A stretch of DNA of 64,000 nucleotides from Eutrigla gurnardus (GCA_963514095.1 OY741270.1:30587107-30651106), one strand, 5' to 3'. Shown: positions 51,391 to 63,190, counted from the stretch's first letter. Numbers and translations are program-made. The notes: generated by a model from the sequence alone, not told the origin.

Positions 51391-53155
51391 TAATTAAAAT
51401 GTAACTGTCTGTTTCCAGTGACTAATTTCACTTCAGGTGCATTCTAGATGACTTCAGGTATCTTCTCACAAACTTACAGAATAAAATGCCTTTGGATATT
51501 TCCTGCACAGTCAAATATGACATCTTAAAAAATTAATTAAAATGTAACTGTCTGTTTCCAGTGACTAATTTCACTTCTGGTGCATTCTAGATGACTTCAG
51601 GTATCTTCTCACAAACTTACAGAAATGTTTGCTGTGGATTCTTTCAATAAAACGCCTTTGGATATATACTGTACAGTAAAATATTACATTTTTTTTTAAA
51701 TATTTAAAATTAAACCCTCTGTTTCCAATCACTAATTTCACTTCAGGTGCATTCTAGATGACCTCAGGTATCTTCTCCAGAAAAAAGCTGAATTTTTCAC
51801 TGTGGAATATATCAGAATAAAATGCCTTGGGATATTTGCTGCACAGTCAAATATGACATCTTAAAAAATTCATTAAAATGTAACTGTCTGTTTCCAGTGA
51901 CTAATTTCACTTCAGGTGAATTCTAGATGACTTCAGGTATCTTCTCACAAACTTACAGAATAAAATGCCTTTGGATATTTCCTGCACAGTCAAATATGAC
52001 ATCTTAAAAAATTAATTAAAATGTAACTGTCTGTTTCCAGTGACTAATTTCACTTCAGGTGCATTCTAGATGACCTCAGGTATCTTCTCCAGAAAAAAAG
52101 CTGAATTTTTCACTGTGGAATATATCAGAATAAAATGCCTTTGGATATTTCCTGCACAGTCAAATATGACATCTTAAAAAATTAATTAAAATGTAACTGT
52201 CTGTTTCCAGTGACTAATTTCACTTCAGGTGCATTCTAGATGACTTCAGGTATCTTCTCACAAACTTACAGAATAAAATGCCTTTGGATATTTCCTGCAC
52301 AGTCAAATATGACATCTTAAAAAATTAATTAAAATGTAACTGTCTGTTTCCAGTGACTAATTTCACTTCTGGTGCATTCTAGATGACTTCAGGTATCTTC
52401 TCACAAACTTACAGAAATGTTTGCTGTGGATTCTTTCAATAAAACGCCTTTGGATATATACTGTACAGTAAAATATTACATTTTTTTTTAAATATTTAAA
52501 ATTAAACCCTCTGTTTCCAATCACTAATTTCACTTCAGGTGCATTCTAGATGACCTCAGGTATCTTCTCCAGAAAAAAGCTGAATTTTTCACTGTGGAAT
52601 ATATCAGAATAAAATGCCTTGGGATATTTGCTGCACAGTCAAATATGACATCTTAAAAAATTCATTAAAATGTAACTGTCTGTTTCCAGTGACTAATTTC
52701 ACTTCAGGTGCATTCTAGATGACTTCAGGTATCTTCTCACAAACTTACAGAATAAAATGCCTTTGGATATTTCCTGCACAGTCAAATATGACATCTTAAA
52801 AAATTAATTAAAATGTAACTGTCTGTTTCCAGTGACTAATTTCACTTCAGGTGCATTCTAGATGACCTCAGGTATCTTCTCCAGAAAAAAAGCTGAATTT
52901 TTCACTGTGGAATATATCAGAATAAAATGCCTTTGGATATTTCCTGCACAGTCAAATATGACATCTTAAAAAATTTATTAAAATGTAACTGTCTGTTTCC
53001 AGTGACTAATTTCACTTCAGGTGCATTCTAGATGACTTCAGGTATCTTCTCACAAACTTACAGAATAAAATGCCTTTGGATATTTCCTGCACAGTCAAAT
53101 ATGACATCTTAAAATATTAATTAAAATGTAACTGTCTGTTTCCAGTGACTAATTT

Positions 53156-56100
53156 CCCTTCAGGTGCATTCTAGATGACCTCAGGTATCTTCTCCAGAAA
53201 AAAAGCTGAATTTTTCACTGTGGAATATATCAGAATAAAATGCCTTTGGATATTTCCTGCACAGTCAAATATGACATCTTAAAAAATTAATTAAAATGTA
53301 ACTGTCTGTTTCCAGTGACTAATTTCACTTCAGGTGCATTCTAGATGACCTCAGGTATCTTCTCCAGAAAAAAAGCTGAATTTTTCACTGTGGAATATAT
53401 CAGAATAAAATGCCTTTGGATATTTCCTGCACAGTCAAATATGACATCTTAAAAAATTTATTAAAATGTAACTGTCTGTTTCCAGTGACGAATTTCACTT
53501 CAGGTGCATTCTAGATGACTTCAGGTATCTTCTAACAAACTTACAGAAATGTTTGCTGTGGATTTTTTCAATAAAACGCCCTGAAAATATATACTGTACA
53601 GTAAAATATTACATTTTCTTAAAAAATTAATTAAAATGTAACTGTCTGTTTCCAGTGACTAATTTCACTTCTGGTGCATTCTAGATGACTTCAGGTATCT
53701 TCTCACAAACTTACAGAATAAAATGCCTTTGGATATTTCCTGCACAGTCAAATATGACATCTTAAAAAATTAATTAAAATGTAACTGTCTGTTTCCAGTG
53801 ACTAATTTCACTTCAGGTGCATTCTAGATGACCTCAGGTATCTTCTCCAGAAAAAAAGCTGAATTTTTCACTGTGGAATATATCAGAATAAAATGCCTTT
53901 GGATATTTCCTGCACAGTCAAATATGACATCTTAAAAAATTAATTAAAATGTAACTGTCTGTTTCCAGTGACTAATTTCACTTCAGGTGCATTCTAGATG
54001 ACTTCAGGTATCTTCTCACAAACTTACAGAATAAAATGCCTTTGGATATTTCCTGCACAGTCAAATATGACATCTTAAAAAATTAATTAAAATGTAACTG
54101 TCTGTTTCCAGTGACTAATTTCACTTCTGGTGCATTCTAGATGACTTCAGGTATCTTCTCACAAACTTACAGAAATGTTTGCTGTGGATTCTTTCAATAA
54201 AACGCCTTTGGATATATACTGTACAGTAAAATATTACATTTTTTTTTAAATATTTAAAATTAAACCCTCTGTTTCCAATCACTAATTTCACTTCAGGTGC
54301 ATTCTAGATGACCTCAGGTATCTTCTCCAGAAAAAAGCTGAATTTTTCACTGTGGAATATATCAGAATAAAATGCCTTGGGATATTTGCTGCACAGTCAA
54401 ATATGACATCTTAAAAAATTCATTAAAATGTAACTGTCTGTTTCCAGTGACTAATTTCACTTCAGGTGCATTCTAGATGACTTCAGGTATCTTCTCACAA
54501 ACTTACAGAATAAAATGCCTTTGGATATTTCCTGCACAGTCAAATATGACATCTTAAAAAATTAATTAAAATGTAACTGTCTGTTTCCAGTGACTAATTT
54601 CACTTCAGGTGCATTCTAGATGACCTCAGGTATCTTCTCCAGAAAAAAAGCTGAATTTTTCACTGTGGAATATATCAGAATAAAATGCCTTTGGATATTT
54701 CCTGCACAGTCAAATATGACATCTTAAAAAATTTATTAAAATGTAACTGTCTGTTTCCAGTGACTAATTTCACTTCAGGTGCATTCTAGATGACTTCAGG
54801 TATCTTCTCACAAACTTACAGAATAAAATGCCTTTGGATATTTCCTGCACAGTCAAATATGACATCTTAAAATATTAATTAAAATGTAACTGTCTGTTTC
54901 CAGTGACTAATTTCCCTTCAGGTGCATTCTAGATGACCTCAGGTATCTTCTCCAGAAAAAAAGCTGAATTTTTCACTGTGGAATATATCAGAATAAAATG
55001 CCTTTGGATATTTCCTGCACAGTCAAATATGACATCTTAAAAAATTAATTAAAATGTAACTGTCTGTTTCCAGTGACTAATTTCACTTCAGGTGCATTCT
55101 AGATGACCTCAGGTATCTTCTCCAGAAAAAAAGCTGAATTTTTCACTGTGGAATATATCAGAATAAAATGCCTTTGGATATTTCCTGCACAGTCAAATAT
55201 GACATCTTAAAAAATTTATTAAAATGTAACTGTCTGTTTCCAGTGACGAATTTCACTTCAGGTGCATTCTAGATGACTTCAGGTATCTTCTAACAAACTT
55301 ACAGAAATGTTTGCTGTGGATTTTTTCAATAAAACGCCCTGAAAATATATACTGTACAGTAAAATATTACATTTTCTTAAAAAATTAATTAAAATGTAAC
55401 TGTCTGTTTCCAGTGACTAATTTCACTTCTGGTGCATTCTAGATGACTTCAGGTATCTTCTCACAAACTTACAGAATAAAATGCCTTTGGATATTTCCTG
55501 CACAGTCAAATATGACATCTTAAAAAATTAATTAAAATGTAACTGTCTGTTTCCAGTGACTAATTTCACTTCAGGTGCATTCTAGATGACCTCAGGTATC
55601 TTCTCCAGAAAAAAAGCTGAATTTTTCACTGTGGAATATATCAGAATAAAATGCCTTTGGATATTTCCTGCACAGTCAAATATGACATCTTAAAAAATTA
55701 ATTAAAATGTAACTGTCTGTTTCCAGTGACTAATTTCACTTCAGGTGCATTCTAGATGACTTCAGGTATCTTCTCACAAACTTACAGAATAAAATGCCTT
55801 TGGATATTTCCTGCACAGTCAAATATGACATCTTAAAAAATTAATTAAAATGTAACTGTCTGTTTCCAGTGACTAATTTCACTTCTGGTGCATTCTAGAT
55901 GACTTCAGGTATCTTCTCACAAACTTACAGAAATGTTTGCTGTGGATTCTTTCAATAAAACGCCTTTGGATATATACTGTACAGTAAAATATTACATTTT
56001 TTTTTAAATATTTAAAATTAAACCCTCTGTTTCCAATCACTAATTTCACTTCAGGTGCATTCTAGATGACCTCAGGTATCTTCTCCAGAAAAAAGCTGAA

Positions 56101-56671
56101 TTTTTCACTGTGGAATATATCAGAATAAAATGCCTTGGGATATTTGCTGCACAGTCAAATATGACATCTTAAAAAATTCATTAAAATGTAACTGTCTGTT
56201 TCCAGTGACTAATTTCACTTCAGGTGCATTCTAGATGACTTCAGGTATCTTCTCACAAACTTACAGAATAAAATGCCTTTGGATATTTCCTGCACAGTCA
56301 AATATGACATCTTAAAAAATTAATTAAAATGTAACTGTCTGTTTCCAGTGACTAATTTCACTTCAGGTGCATTCTAGATGACCTCAGGTATCTTCTCCAG
56401 AAAAAAAGCTGAATTTTTCACTGTGGAATATATCAGAATAAAATGCCTTTGGATATTTCCTGCACAGTCAAATATGACATCTTAAAAAATTTATTAAAAT
56501 GTAACTGTCTGTTTCCAGTGACTAATTTCACTTCAGGTGCATTCTAGATGACTTCAGGTATCTTCTCACAAACTTACAGAATAAAATGCCTTTGGATATT
56601 TCCTGCACAGTCAAATATGACATCTTAAAATATTAATTAAAATGTAACTGTCTGTTTCCAGTGACTAATTT
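53156..56671. repeat. Adjacent 1758-bp module pair with a private shared variant
   Basis: Modules 53156-54913 and 54914-56671 both contain GTGACGAATTTC (changed base at 53490 and 55248, offset 1758). I saw this change nowhere else in the window. It marks a late local duplication of one module. Confidence 0.8.
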
Positions 56672-59600
56672 CCCTTCAGGTGCATTCTAGATGACCTCAG
56701 GTATCTTCTCCAGAAAAAAAGCTGAATTTTTCACTGTGGAATATATCAGAATAAAATGCCTTTGGATATTTCCTGCACAGTCAAATATGACATCTTAAAA
56801 AATTAATTAAAATGTAATTGTCTGTTTCCAGTGACTAATTTCACTTCACGTGCATTCTAGATGACCTCAGGTATCTTCTCCAGAAAAAAAAGCTGAATTT
56901 TTCACTGTGGAATATATCAGAATAAAATGCCTTTGGATATTTCCTGCACAGTCAAATATGACATCTTAAAAAATTAATTAAAATGTAACTGTCTGTTTCC
57001 AGTGACTAATTTCACTTCAGGTGCATTCTAGATGACTTCAGGTATCTTCTAACAAACTTACAGAAATGTTTGCTGTGGATTTTTTCAATAAAACGCCCTG
57101 AAAATATATACTGTACAGTAAAATATTACATTTTCTTAAAAAATTAATTAAAATGTAACTGTCTGTTTCCAGTGACTAATTTCACTTCTGGTGCATTCTA
57201 GATGACTTCAGGTATCTTCTTACAAACTTACAGAAATGTTTGCTGTGGATTCTTTCAATAAAACGCCTTTGGATATATACTGTACAGTAAAATATTACAT
57301 TTTTTTTTAAATATTTAAAATTAAACCCTCTGTTTCCAATCACTAATTTCACTTCAGGTGCATTCTAGATGACCTCAGGTATCTTCTCCAGAAAAAAGCT
57401 GAATTTTTCACTGTGGAATATATCAGAATAAAATGCCTTGGGATATTTGCTGCACAGTCAAATATGACATCTTAAAAAATTCATTAAAATGTAACTGTCT
57501 GTTTCCAGTGACTAATTTCACTTCAGGTGAATTCTAGATGACTTCAGGTATCTTCTCACAAACTTACAGAATAAAATGCCTTTGGATATTTCCTGCACAG
57601 TCAAATATGACATCTTAAAAAATTAATTAAAATGTAACTGTCTGTTTCCAGTGACTAATTTCACTTCAGGTGCATTCTAGATGACCTCAGGTATCTTCTC
57701 CAGAAAAAAAGCTGAATTTTTCACTGTGGAATATATCAGAATAAAATGCCTTTGGATATTTCCTGCACAGTCAAATATGACATCTTAAAAAAATAATTAA
57801 AATGTAACTGTCTGTTTCCAGTGACTAATTTCACTTCAGGTGCATTCTAGATGACTTCAGGTATCTTCTCACAAACTTACAGAATAAAATGCCTTTGGAT
57901 ATTTCCTGCACAGTCAAATATGACATCTTAAAAAATTAATTAAAATGTAACTGTCTGTTTCCAGTGACTAATTTCACTTCTGGTGCATTCTAGATGACTT
58001 CAGGTATCTTCTCACAAACTTACAGAAATGTTTGCTGTGGATTCTTTCAATAAAACGCCTTTGGATATATACTGTACAGTAAAATATTACATTTTTTTTT
58101 AAATATTTAAAATTAAACCCTCTGTTTCCAATCACTAATTTCACTTCAGGTGCATTCTAGATGACCTCAGGTATCTTCTCCAGAAAAAAGCTGAATTTTT
58201 CACTGTGGAATATATCAGAATAAAATGCCTTGGGATATTTGCTGCACAGTCAAATATGACATCTTAAAAAATTCATTAAAATGTAACTGTCTGTTTCCAG
58301 TGACTAATTTCACTTCAGGTGCATTCTAGATGACTTCAGGTATCTTCTCACAAACTTACAGAATAAAATGCCTTTGGATATTTCCTGCACAGTCAAATAT
58401 GACATCTTAAAAAATTAATTAAAATGTAACTGTCTGTTTCCAGTGACTAATTTCACTTCAGGTGCATTCTAGATGACCTCAGGTATCTTCTCCAGAAAAA
58501 AAGCTGAATTTTTCACTGTGGAATATATCAGAATAAAATGCCTTTGGATATTTCCTGCACAGTCAAATATGACATCTTAAAAAATTCATTAAAATGTAAC
58601 TGTCTGTTTCCAGTGACTAATTTCACTTCAGGTGCATTCTAGATGACTTCAGGTATCTTCTCACAAACTTACAGAATAAAATGCCTTTGGATATTTCCTG
58701 CACAGTCAAATATGACATCTTAAAATATTAATTAAAATGTAACTGTCTGTTTCCAGTGACTAATTTCCCTTCAGGTGCATTCTAGATGACCTCAGGTATC
58801 TTCTCCAGAAAAAAAGCTGAATTTTTCACTGTGGAATATATCAGAATAAAATGCCTTTGGATATTTCCTACACAGTCAAATATGACATCTTAAAAAATTA
58901 ATTAAAATGTAATTGTCTGTTTCCAGTGACTAATTTCACTTCACGTGCATTCTAGATGACCTCAGGTATCTTCTAACAAACTTACAGAAATGTTTGCTGT
59001 GGATTTTTTCAATAAAACGCCCTGAAAATATATACTGTACAGTAAAATATTACATTTTCTTAAAAAATTAATTAAAATGTAACTGTCTGTTTCCAGTGAC
59101 TAATTTCACTTCTGGTGCATTCTAGATGACTTCAGGTATCTTCTCACAAACTTACAGAATAAAATGCCTTTGGATATTTCCTGCACAGTCAAATATGACA
59201 TCTTAAAAAATTAATTAAAATGTAACTGTCTGTTTCCAGTGACTAATTTCACTTCAGGTGCATTCTAGATGACCTCAGGTATCTTCTCCAGAAAAAAAGC
59301 TGAATTTTTCACTGTGGAATATATCAGAATAAAATGCCTTTGGATATTTCCTGCACAGTCAAATATGACATCTTAAAAAATTAATTAAAATGTAACTGTC
59401 TGTTTCCAGTGACTAATTTCACTTCAGGTGCATTCTAGATGACTTCAGGTATCTTCTCACAAACTTACAGAATAAAATGCCTTTGGATATTTCCTGCACA
59501 GTCAAATATGACATCTTAAAAAATTAATTAAAATGTAACTGTCTGTTTCCAGTGACTAATTTCACTTCTGGTGCATTCTAGATGACTTCAGGTATCTTCT

Positions 59601-62048
59601 CACAAACTTACAGAAATGTTTGCTGTGGATTCTTTCAATAAAACGCCTTTGGATATATACTGTACAGTAAAATATTACATTTTTTTTTAAATATTTAAAA
59701 TTAAACCCTCTGTTTCCAATCACTAATTTCACTTCAGGTGCATTCTAGATGACCTCAGGTATCTTCTCCAGAAAAAAGCTGAATTTTTCACTGTGGAATA
59801 TATCAGAATAAAATGCCTTGGGATATTTGCTGCACAGTCAAATATGACATCTTAAAAAATTCATTAAAATGTAACTGTCTGTTTCCAGTGACTAATTTCA
59901 CTTCAGGTGCATTCTAGATGACTTCAGGTATCTTCTCACAAACTTACAGAATAAAATGCCTTTGGATATTTCCTGCACAGTCAAATATGACATCTTAAAA
60001 AATTAATTAAAATGTAACTGTCTGTTTCCAGTGACTAATTTCACTTCAGGTGCATTCTAGATGACCTCAGGTATCTTCTCCAGAAAAAAAGCTGAATTTT
60101 TCACTGTGGAATATATCAGAATAAAATGCCTTTGGATATTTCCTGCACAGTCAAATATGACATCTTAAAACATTTATTAAAATGTAACTGTCTGTTTCCA
60201 GTGACTAATTTCACTTCAGGTGCATTCTAGATGACTTCAGGTATCTTCTCACAAACTTACAGAATAAAATGCCTTTGGATATTTCCTGCACAGTCAAATA
60301 TGACATCTTAAAATATTAATTAAAATGTAACTGTCTGTTTCCAGTGACTAATTTCCCTTCAGGTGCATTCTAGATGACCTCAGGTATCTTCTCCAGAAAA
60401 AAAGCTGAATTTTTCACTGTGGAATATATCAGAATAAAATGCCTTTGGATATTTCCTGCACAGTCAAATATGACATCTTAAAAAATTAATTAAAATGTAA
60501 TTGTCTGTTTCCAGTGACTAATTTCACTTCACGTGCATTCTAGATGACCTCAGGTATCTTCTCCAGAAAAAAAAGCTGAATTTTTCACTGTGGAATATAT
60601 CAGAATAAAATGCCTTTGGATATTTCCTGCACAGTCAAATATGACATCTTAAAAAATTAATTAAAATGTAACTGTCTGTTTCCAGTGACTAATTTCACTT
60701 CAGGTGCATTCTAGATGACTTCAGGTATCTTCTAACAAACTTACAGAAATGTTTGCTGTGGATTTTTTCAATAAAACGCCCTGAAAATATATACTGTACA
60801 GTAAAATATTACATTTTCTTAAAAAATTAATTAAAATGTAACTGTCTGTTTCCAGTGACTAATTTCACTTCTGGTGCATTCTAGATGACTTCAGGTATCT
60901 TCTCACAAACTTACAGAAATGTTTGCTGTGGATTCTTTCAATAAAACGCCTTTGGATATATACTGTACAGTAAAATATTACATTTTTTTTTAAATATTTA
61001 AAATTAAACCCTCTGTTTCCAATCACTAATTTCACTTCAGGTGCATTCTAGATGACCTCAGGTATCTTCTCCAGAAAAAAGCTGAATTTTTCACTGTGGA
61101 ATATATCAGAATAAAATGCCTTGGGATATTTGCTGCACAGTCAAATATGACATCTTAAAAAATTCATTAAAATGTAACTGTCTGTTTTCAGTGACTAATT
61201 TCACTTCAGGTGCATTCTAGATGACTTCAGGTATCTTCTCACAAACTTACAGAATAAAATGCCTTTGGATATTTCCTGCACAGTCAAATATGACATCTTA
61301 AAAAATTAATTAAAATGTAACTGTCTGTTTCCAGTGACTAATTTCACTTCAGGTGCATTCTAGATGACCTCAGGTATCTTCTCCAGAAAAAAAGCTGAAT
61401 TTTTCACTGTGGAATATATCAGAATAAAATGCCTTTGGATATTTCCTGCACAGTCAAATATGACATCTTAAAAAATTAATTAAAATGTAATTGTCTGTTT
61501 CCAGTGACTAATTTCACTTCACGTGCATTCTAGATGACCTCAGGTATCTTCTCCAGAAAAAAAAGCTGAATTTTTCACTGTGGAATATATCAGAATAAAA
61601 TGCCTTTGGATATTTCCTGCACAGTCAAATATGACATCTTAAAAAATTAATTAAAATGTAACTGTCTGTTTCCAGTGACTAATTTCACTTCAGGTGCATT
61701 CTAGATGACTTCAGGTATCTTCTAACAAACTTACAGAAATGTTTGCTGTGGATTTTTTCAATAAAACGCCCTGAAAATATATACTGTACAGTAAAATATT
61801 ACATTTTCTTAAAAAATTAATTAAAATGTAACTGTCTGTTTCCAGTGACTAATTTCACTTCTGGTGCATTCTAGATGACTTCAGGTATCTTCTCACAAAC
61901 TTACAGAAATGTTTGCTGTGGATTCTTTCAATAAAACGCCTTTGGATATATACTGTACAGTAAAATATTACATTTTTTTTTAAATATTTAAAATTAAACC
62001 CTCTGTTTCCAATCACTAATTTCACTTCAGGTGCATTCTAGATGACCT

Positions 62049-62051
62049 CAG
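62049..62051. repeat. Left target-site duplication CAG
   Basis: CAG precedes the element and is repeated at 63188-63190. The undisturbed monomer reads GACCTCAGGTATC. Removing the element and one CAG restores it exactly, so this is a clean insertion into an A-type monomer. Confidence 0.85.
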
Positions 62052-62074
62052 GGGCCCGTTTCACAAAGCAGGTT
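62052..62074 (+). repeat. Left terminal inverted repeat of the transposon
   Basis: The 23-bp tip begins GGGCCCGTTTCACAAAGC and ends AGGTT. It matches the right tip with one difference (C against T at position 4). Beyond this the two ends diverge. Confidence 0.88.
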
Positions 62075-62098
62075 CAACGAACTCTGAACCTAACCCTG

Positions 62099-62202
62099 AA
62101 CTCTGAGTTGACCAATTCTGAGATCGGCAACTCTGAGTTTTCGGTTTCAGAACAGTGGTTTTGAATTTGTTCAATCAACTCTGAGTATGTAAACTCTGAG
62201 TT
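62099..62202. repeat. Subterminal AACTCTGAGTT motif cluster
   Basis: Near-palindromic 11-mers AACTC-T-GAGTT lie at 62099-62109, 62129-62139 and 62192-62202, with a one-base variant at 62178-62188. Short subterminal repeats in DNA transposons often serve as transposase-binding sites. That role here is inferred. Confidence 0.75.
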
Positions 62203-62466
62203 ACGCGCGTGCCTGCCGACCCGACAAAGCTATCATCAATGGAGCTCCGATACTACGATTCACCATGGCAACCGGGAGAGAGTTATTAGATATTACTGAG
62301 TGTTTATGTAGAAAATGAGCTCATCCTGAGAAAGCGGAACAACGTAACTGCAGCAAAGTAGCGATAGTTGGCGTGGCAGACAATTACTGCCCGATCTAAT
62401 GTGTATAACTGAATGAAACAGTCTATTGATCTAAAGGTAATAAGTCTTTATTTTTGGCCTTGCAGA

Positions 62467-62538
62467 GCAGCACTGTGGTGTAATCGTTAGCAGCGCCGCC
62501 CACGGTGCACGCGACAGGGTTTCAACTCCTGTAGTTCA
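62467..62538 (+). promoter_or_regulatory. tRNA-like segment with pol III A-box and B-box words
   Basis: TGGTGTAATCGTTAGCA at 62476-62492 resembles the A-box arm of vertebrate tRNA genes (TGGTGTAATGGTTAGCA-like). GGTTTCAACTCC at 62518-62529 resembles the B box (GGTTCRANYCC) with one extra T. The ~30-bp separation between the boxes is close to normal for tRNA genes. No complete cloverleaf with paired acceptor arms is evident and the B box is imperfect, so this is not called as a functional tRNA gene. It may be the head of a nested SINE or a tRNA fragment captured by the transposon. Confidence 0.55.
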
Positions 62539-63026
62539 CAAAGTAGCGCACTGAATGAATTATCATTTTCATTGGGTGTAATCCCCCCAGGCACAGAAAG
62601 AAAGTGGCGTCAGTTGAAAATTAAGCATAAGAATATTGCGCAAATGCGTTGACTAAGGCATATGATTTTAATCATATTTCACATATTAAACAGTAAATAT
62701 AAGCAGGTATTTCAACACAGGAATGTACCTAAACATTTCATAAATCTCCCGTTCGCAAAAACACTACCTCCGCAAAGAATCTGGTTGCGGATTATGTCCG
62801 CGATATGAAATGTTGAAAATGTTGGAGAATATTGTTTAGATAATATCTAATGTGATTGAAAGGAAAGGTAATCAAAATCCTCTCCCGACGCAAATCTGCT
62901 AGAATCACTTTTATTTCCGTATTGATTAGGTTGACGATGAAAGGACGGCACATTTTTTTCAGAGTTGGTTCAGATTCCGGAAAAAGGCGGAGACATGTAG
63001 GGAGAAACTCAGGGTTTGTTGAAGCA

Positions 63027-63046
63027 AACCTGCTAGCGAGCAGGTT
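63027..63046. repeat. Internal hairpin of the transposon
   Basis: AACCTGCT-AGCG-AGCAGGTT forms a perfect 8-bp stem with a 4-base loop. AGCAGGTT is also the last eight bases of the terminal repeat (GCAGGTT family), so the hairpin may be a fossil pair of tip fragments. Confidence 0.7.
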
Positions 63047-63097
63047 AGGTTCACAGAGTATGTTACCCGGGTAACTGACTCAGATTTATGCTGAACT

Positions 63098-63111
63098 GGC
63101 TTTGTGAAACC
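63098..63111 (-). repeat. Internal copy of the transposon tip word
   Basis: TGGCTTTGTGAAACC repeats, in the same orientation, the CTGCTTTGTGAAACGG word of the right tip about 70 bp inward. It could be a second binding site, or the mark of an older end from a related element. Confidence 0.65.
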
Positions 63112-63164
63112 GAAAAACCAGAGTTTCCCTCATCTCAGGGTTATTTAACTCAAGGTTTTCACTA

Positions 63165-63187
63165 AACCTGCTTTGTGAAACGGACCC
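63165..63187 (-). repeat. Right terminal inverted repeat of the transposon
   Basis: AACCTGCTTTGTGAAACGG followed by ACCC is the reverse complement of the left tip, except for one base. It ends directly against the second CAG duplication. Confidence 0.88.
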
Positions 63188-63190
63188 CAG
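63188..63190. repeat. Right target-site duplication CAG
   Basis: This is the second copy of the 3-bp target. The interrupted A-type monomer resumes as CAGGTATCTTCTCC. Confidence 0.85.

Larger units (their letters stand above)
30800..62040. repeat. Right-hand higher-order zone with a 1758-bp module
   Basis: The TTTCCCTTC marker occurs at 32081, 33982, 35740, 38627, 43074, 44832, 48511, 50269, 53156, 54914, 56672, 58767 and 60355. Five of the twelve intervals are exactly 1758 bp, two are 2887, and one is 1588 (1758 minus one 170-bp monomer). The others are 1901, 4447, 3679 and 2095. Each module mixes A, B, C and D monomers in a repeated order that starts from TTCTGGTG-marked monomers. This is the dominant repeating block of the right half. 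Confidence 0.8.
3211..62051. repeat. Higher-order ~170-bp satellite array
   Basis: About 58.8 kb of tandem monomers run in one orientation; I saw no inverted block. Nearly every monomer starts TAATTTCACTTC, carries ATTCTAGATGAC and TCAGGTATCTTCT, has an AATAAA word near its middle, and ends CTGTTTCCAGTGAC (A type) or CTGTTTCCAATCAC (B type). Lengths measured between successive TAATTTCAC starts are 166-171 bp, plus a frequent 143-bp class. Monomers are combined in multi-kilobase higher-order repeats identified by shared point variants. The array starts with a monomer truncated on its left (3211-3360), in which CTGTTTCCAAT jumps straight to GACTTCAGG. There is no coding potential, since stops occur in all frames. 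The ~170-bp period, AT richness and homogeneity resemble vertebrate centromeric or pericentromeric satellites. That role is inferred, and a large intronic or subtelomeric array is the alternative. Confidence 0.97.
62052..63187. mobile_element. Non-autonomous PIF/Harbinger-like DNA transposon (1136 bp)
   Basis: The element is bounded by 23-bp inverted repeats starting GGGCCCGTTTCACAAAGC (left) and GGGTCCGTTTCACAAAGC (right, read inward), with one mismatch, and flanked by a 3-bp CAG duplication. A 3-bp duplication with G-rich ends fits the PIF/Harbinger superfamily, although CAG differs from the usual TTA/TAA-like target. The left subterminal region has several AACTCTGAGTT words, and the right end has a second internal copy of the tip word. 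The interior holds a tRNA-like segment and AT-rich DNA. The only open frame of note (72 codons at 62856-63074) shows no transposase domain, so any movement would need enzymes supplied in trans. At 1136 bp it is long for a MITE. It is the only large non-satellite insertion in the array. Confidence 0.75.

Noticed and set aside
3211..62051. CRISPR array
   Set aside because: There are no short repeats separated by unique spacers. The whole period is repeated and the context is eukaryotic.
3211..62051. CENP-B box in the monomers
   Set aside because: The core needs TTCG and a CGGG-like half. Neither appears in the A, B, C or D monomers I read.
3211..62051. Tandem gene cluster such as histone, 5S or spacer rDNA
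   Set aside because: No open frames, no 5S-like internal promoter and no rRNA sequence in any monomer.
62467..62538. Functional tRNA gene
   Set aside because: The B box has an inserted base and no complete set of paired arms is visible. Only promoter-like words are supported.
62856..63074. 72-codon open frame in the transposon as a possible transposase or DNA-binding protein
   Set aside because: Basic but featureless. It overlaps the hairpin and subterminal repeats and lacks a DDE, Myb/SANT or THAP pattern.
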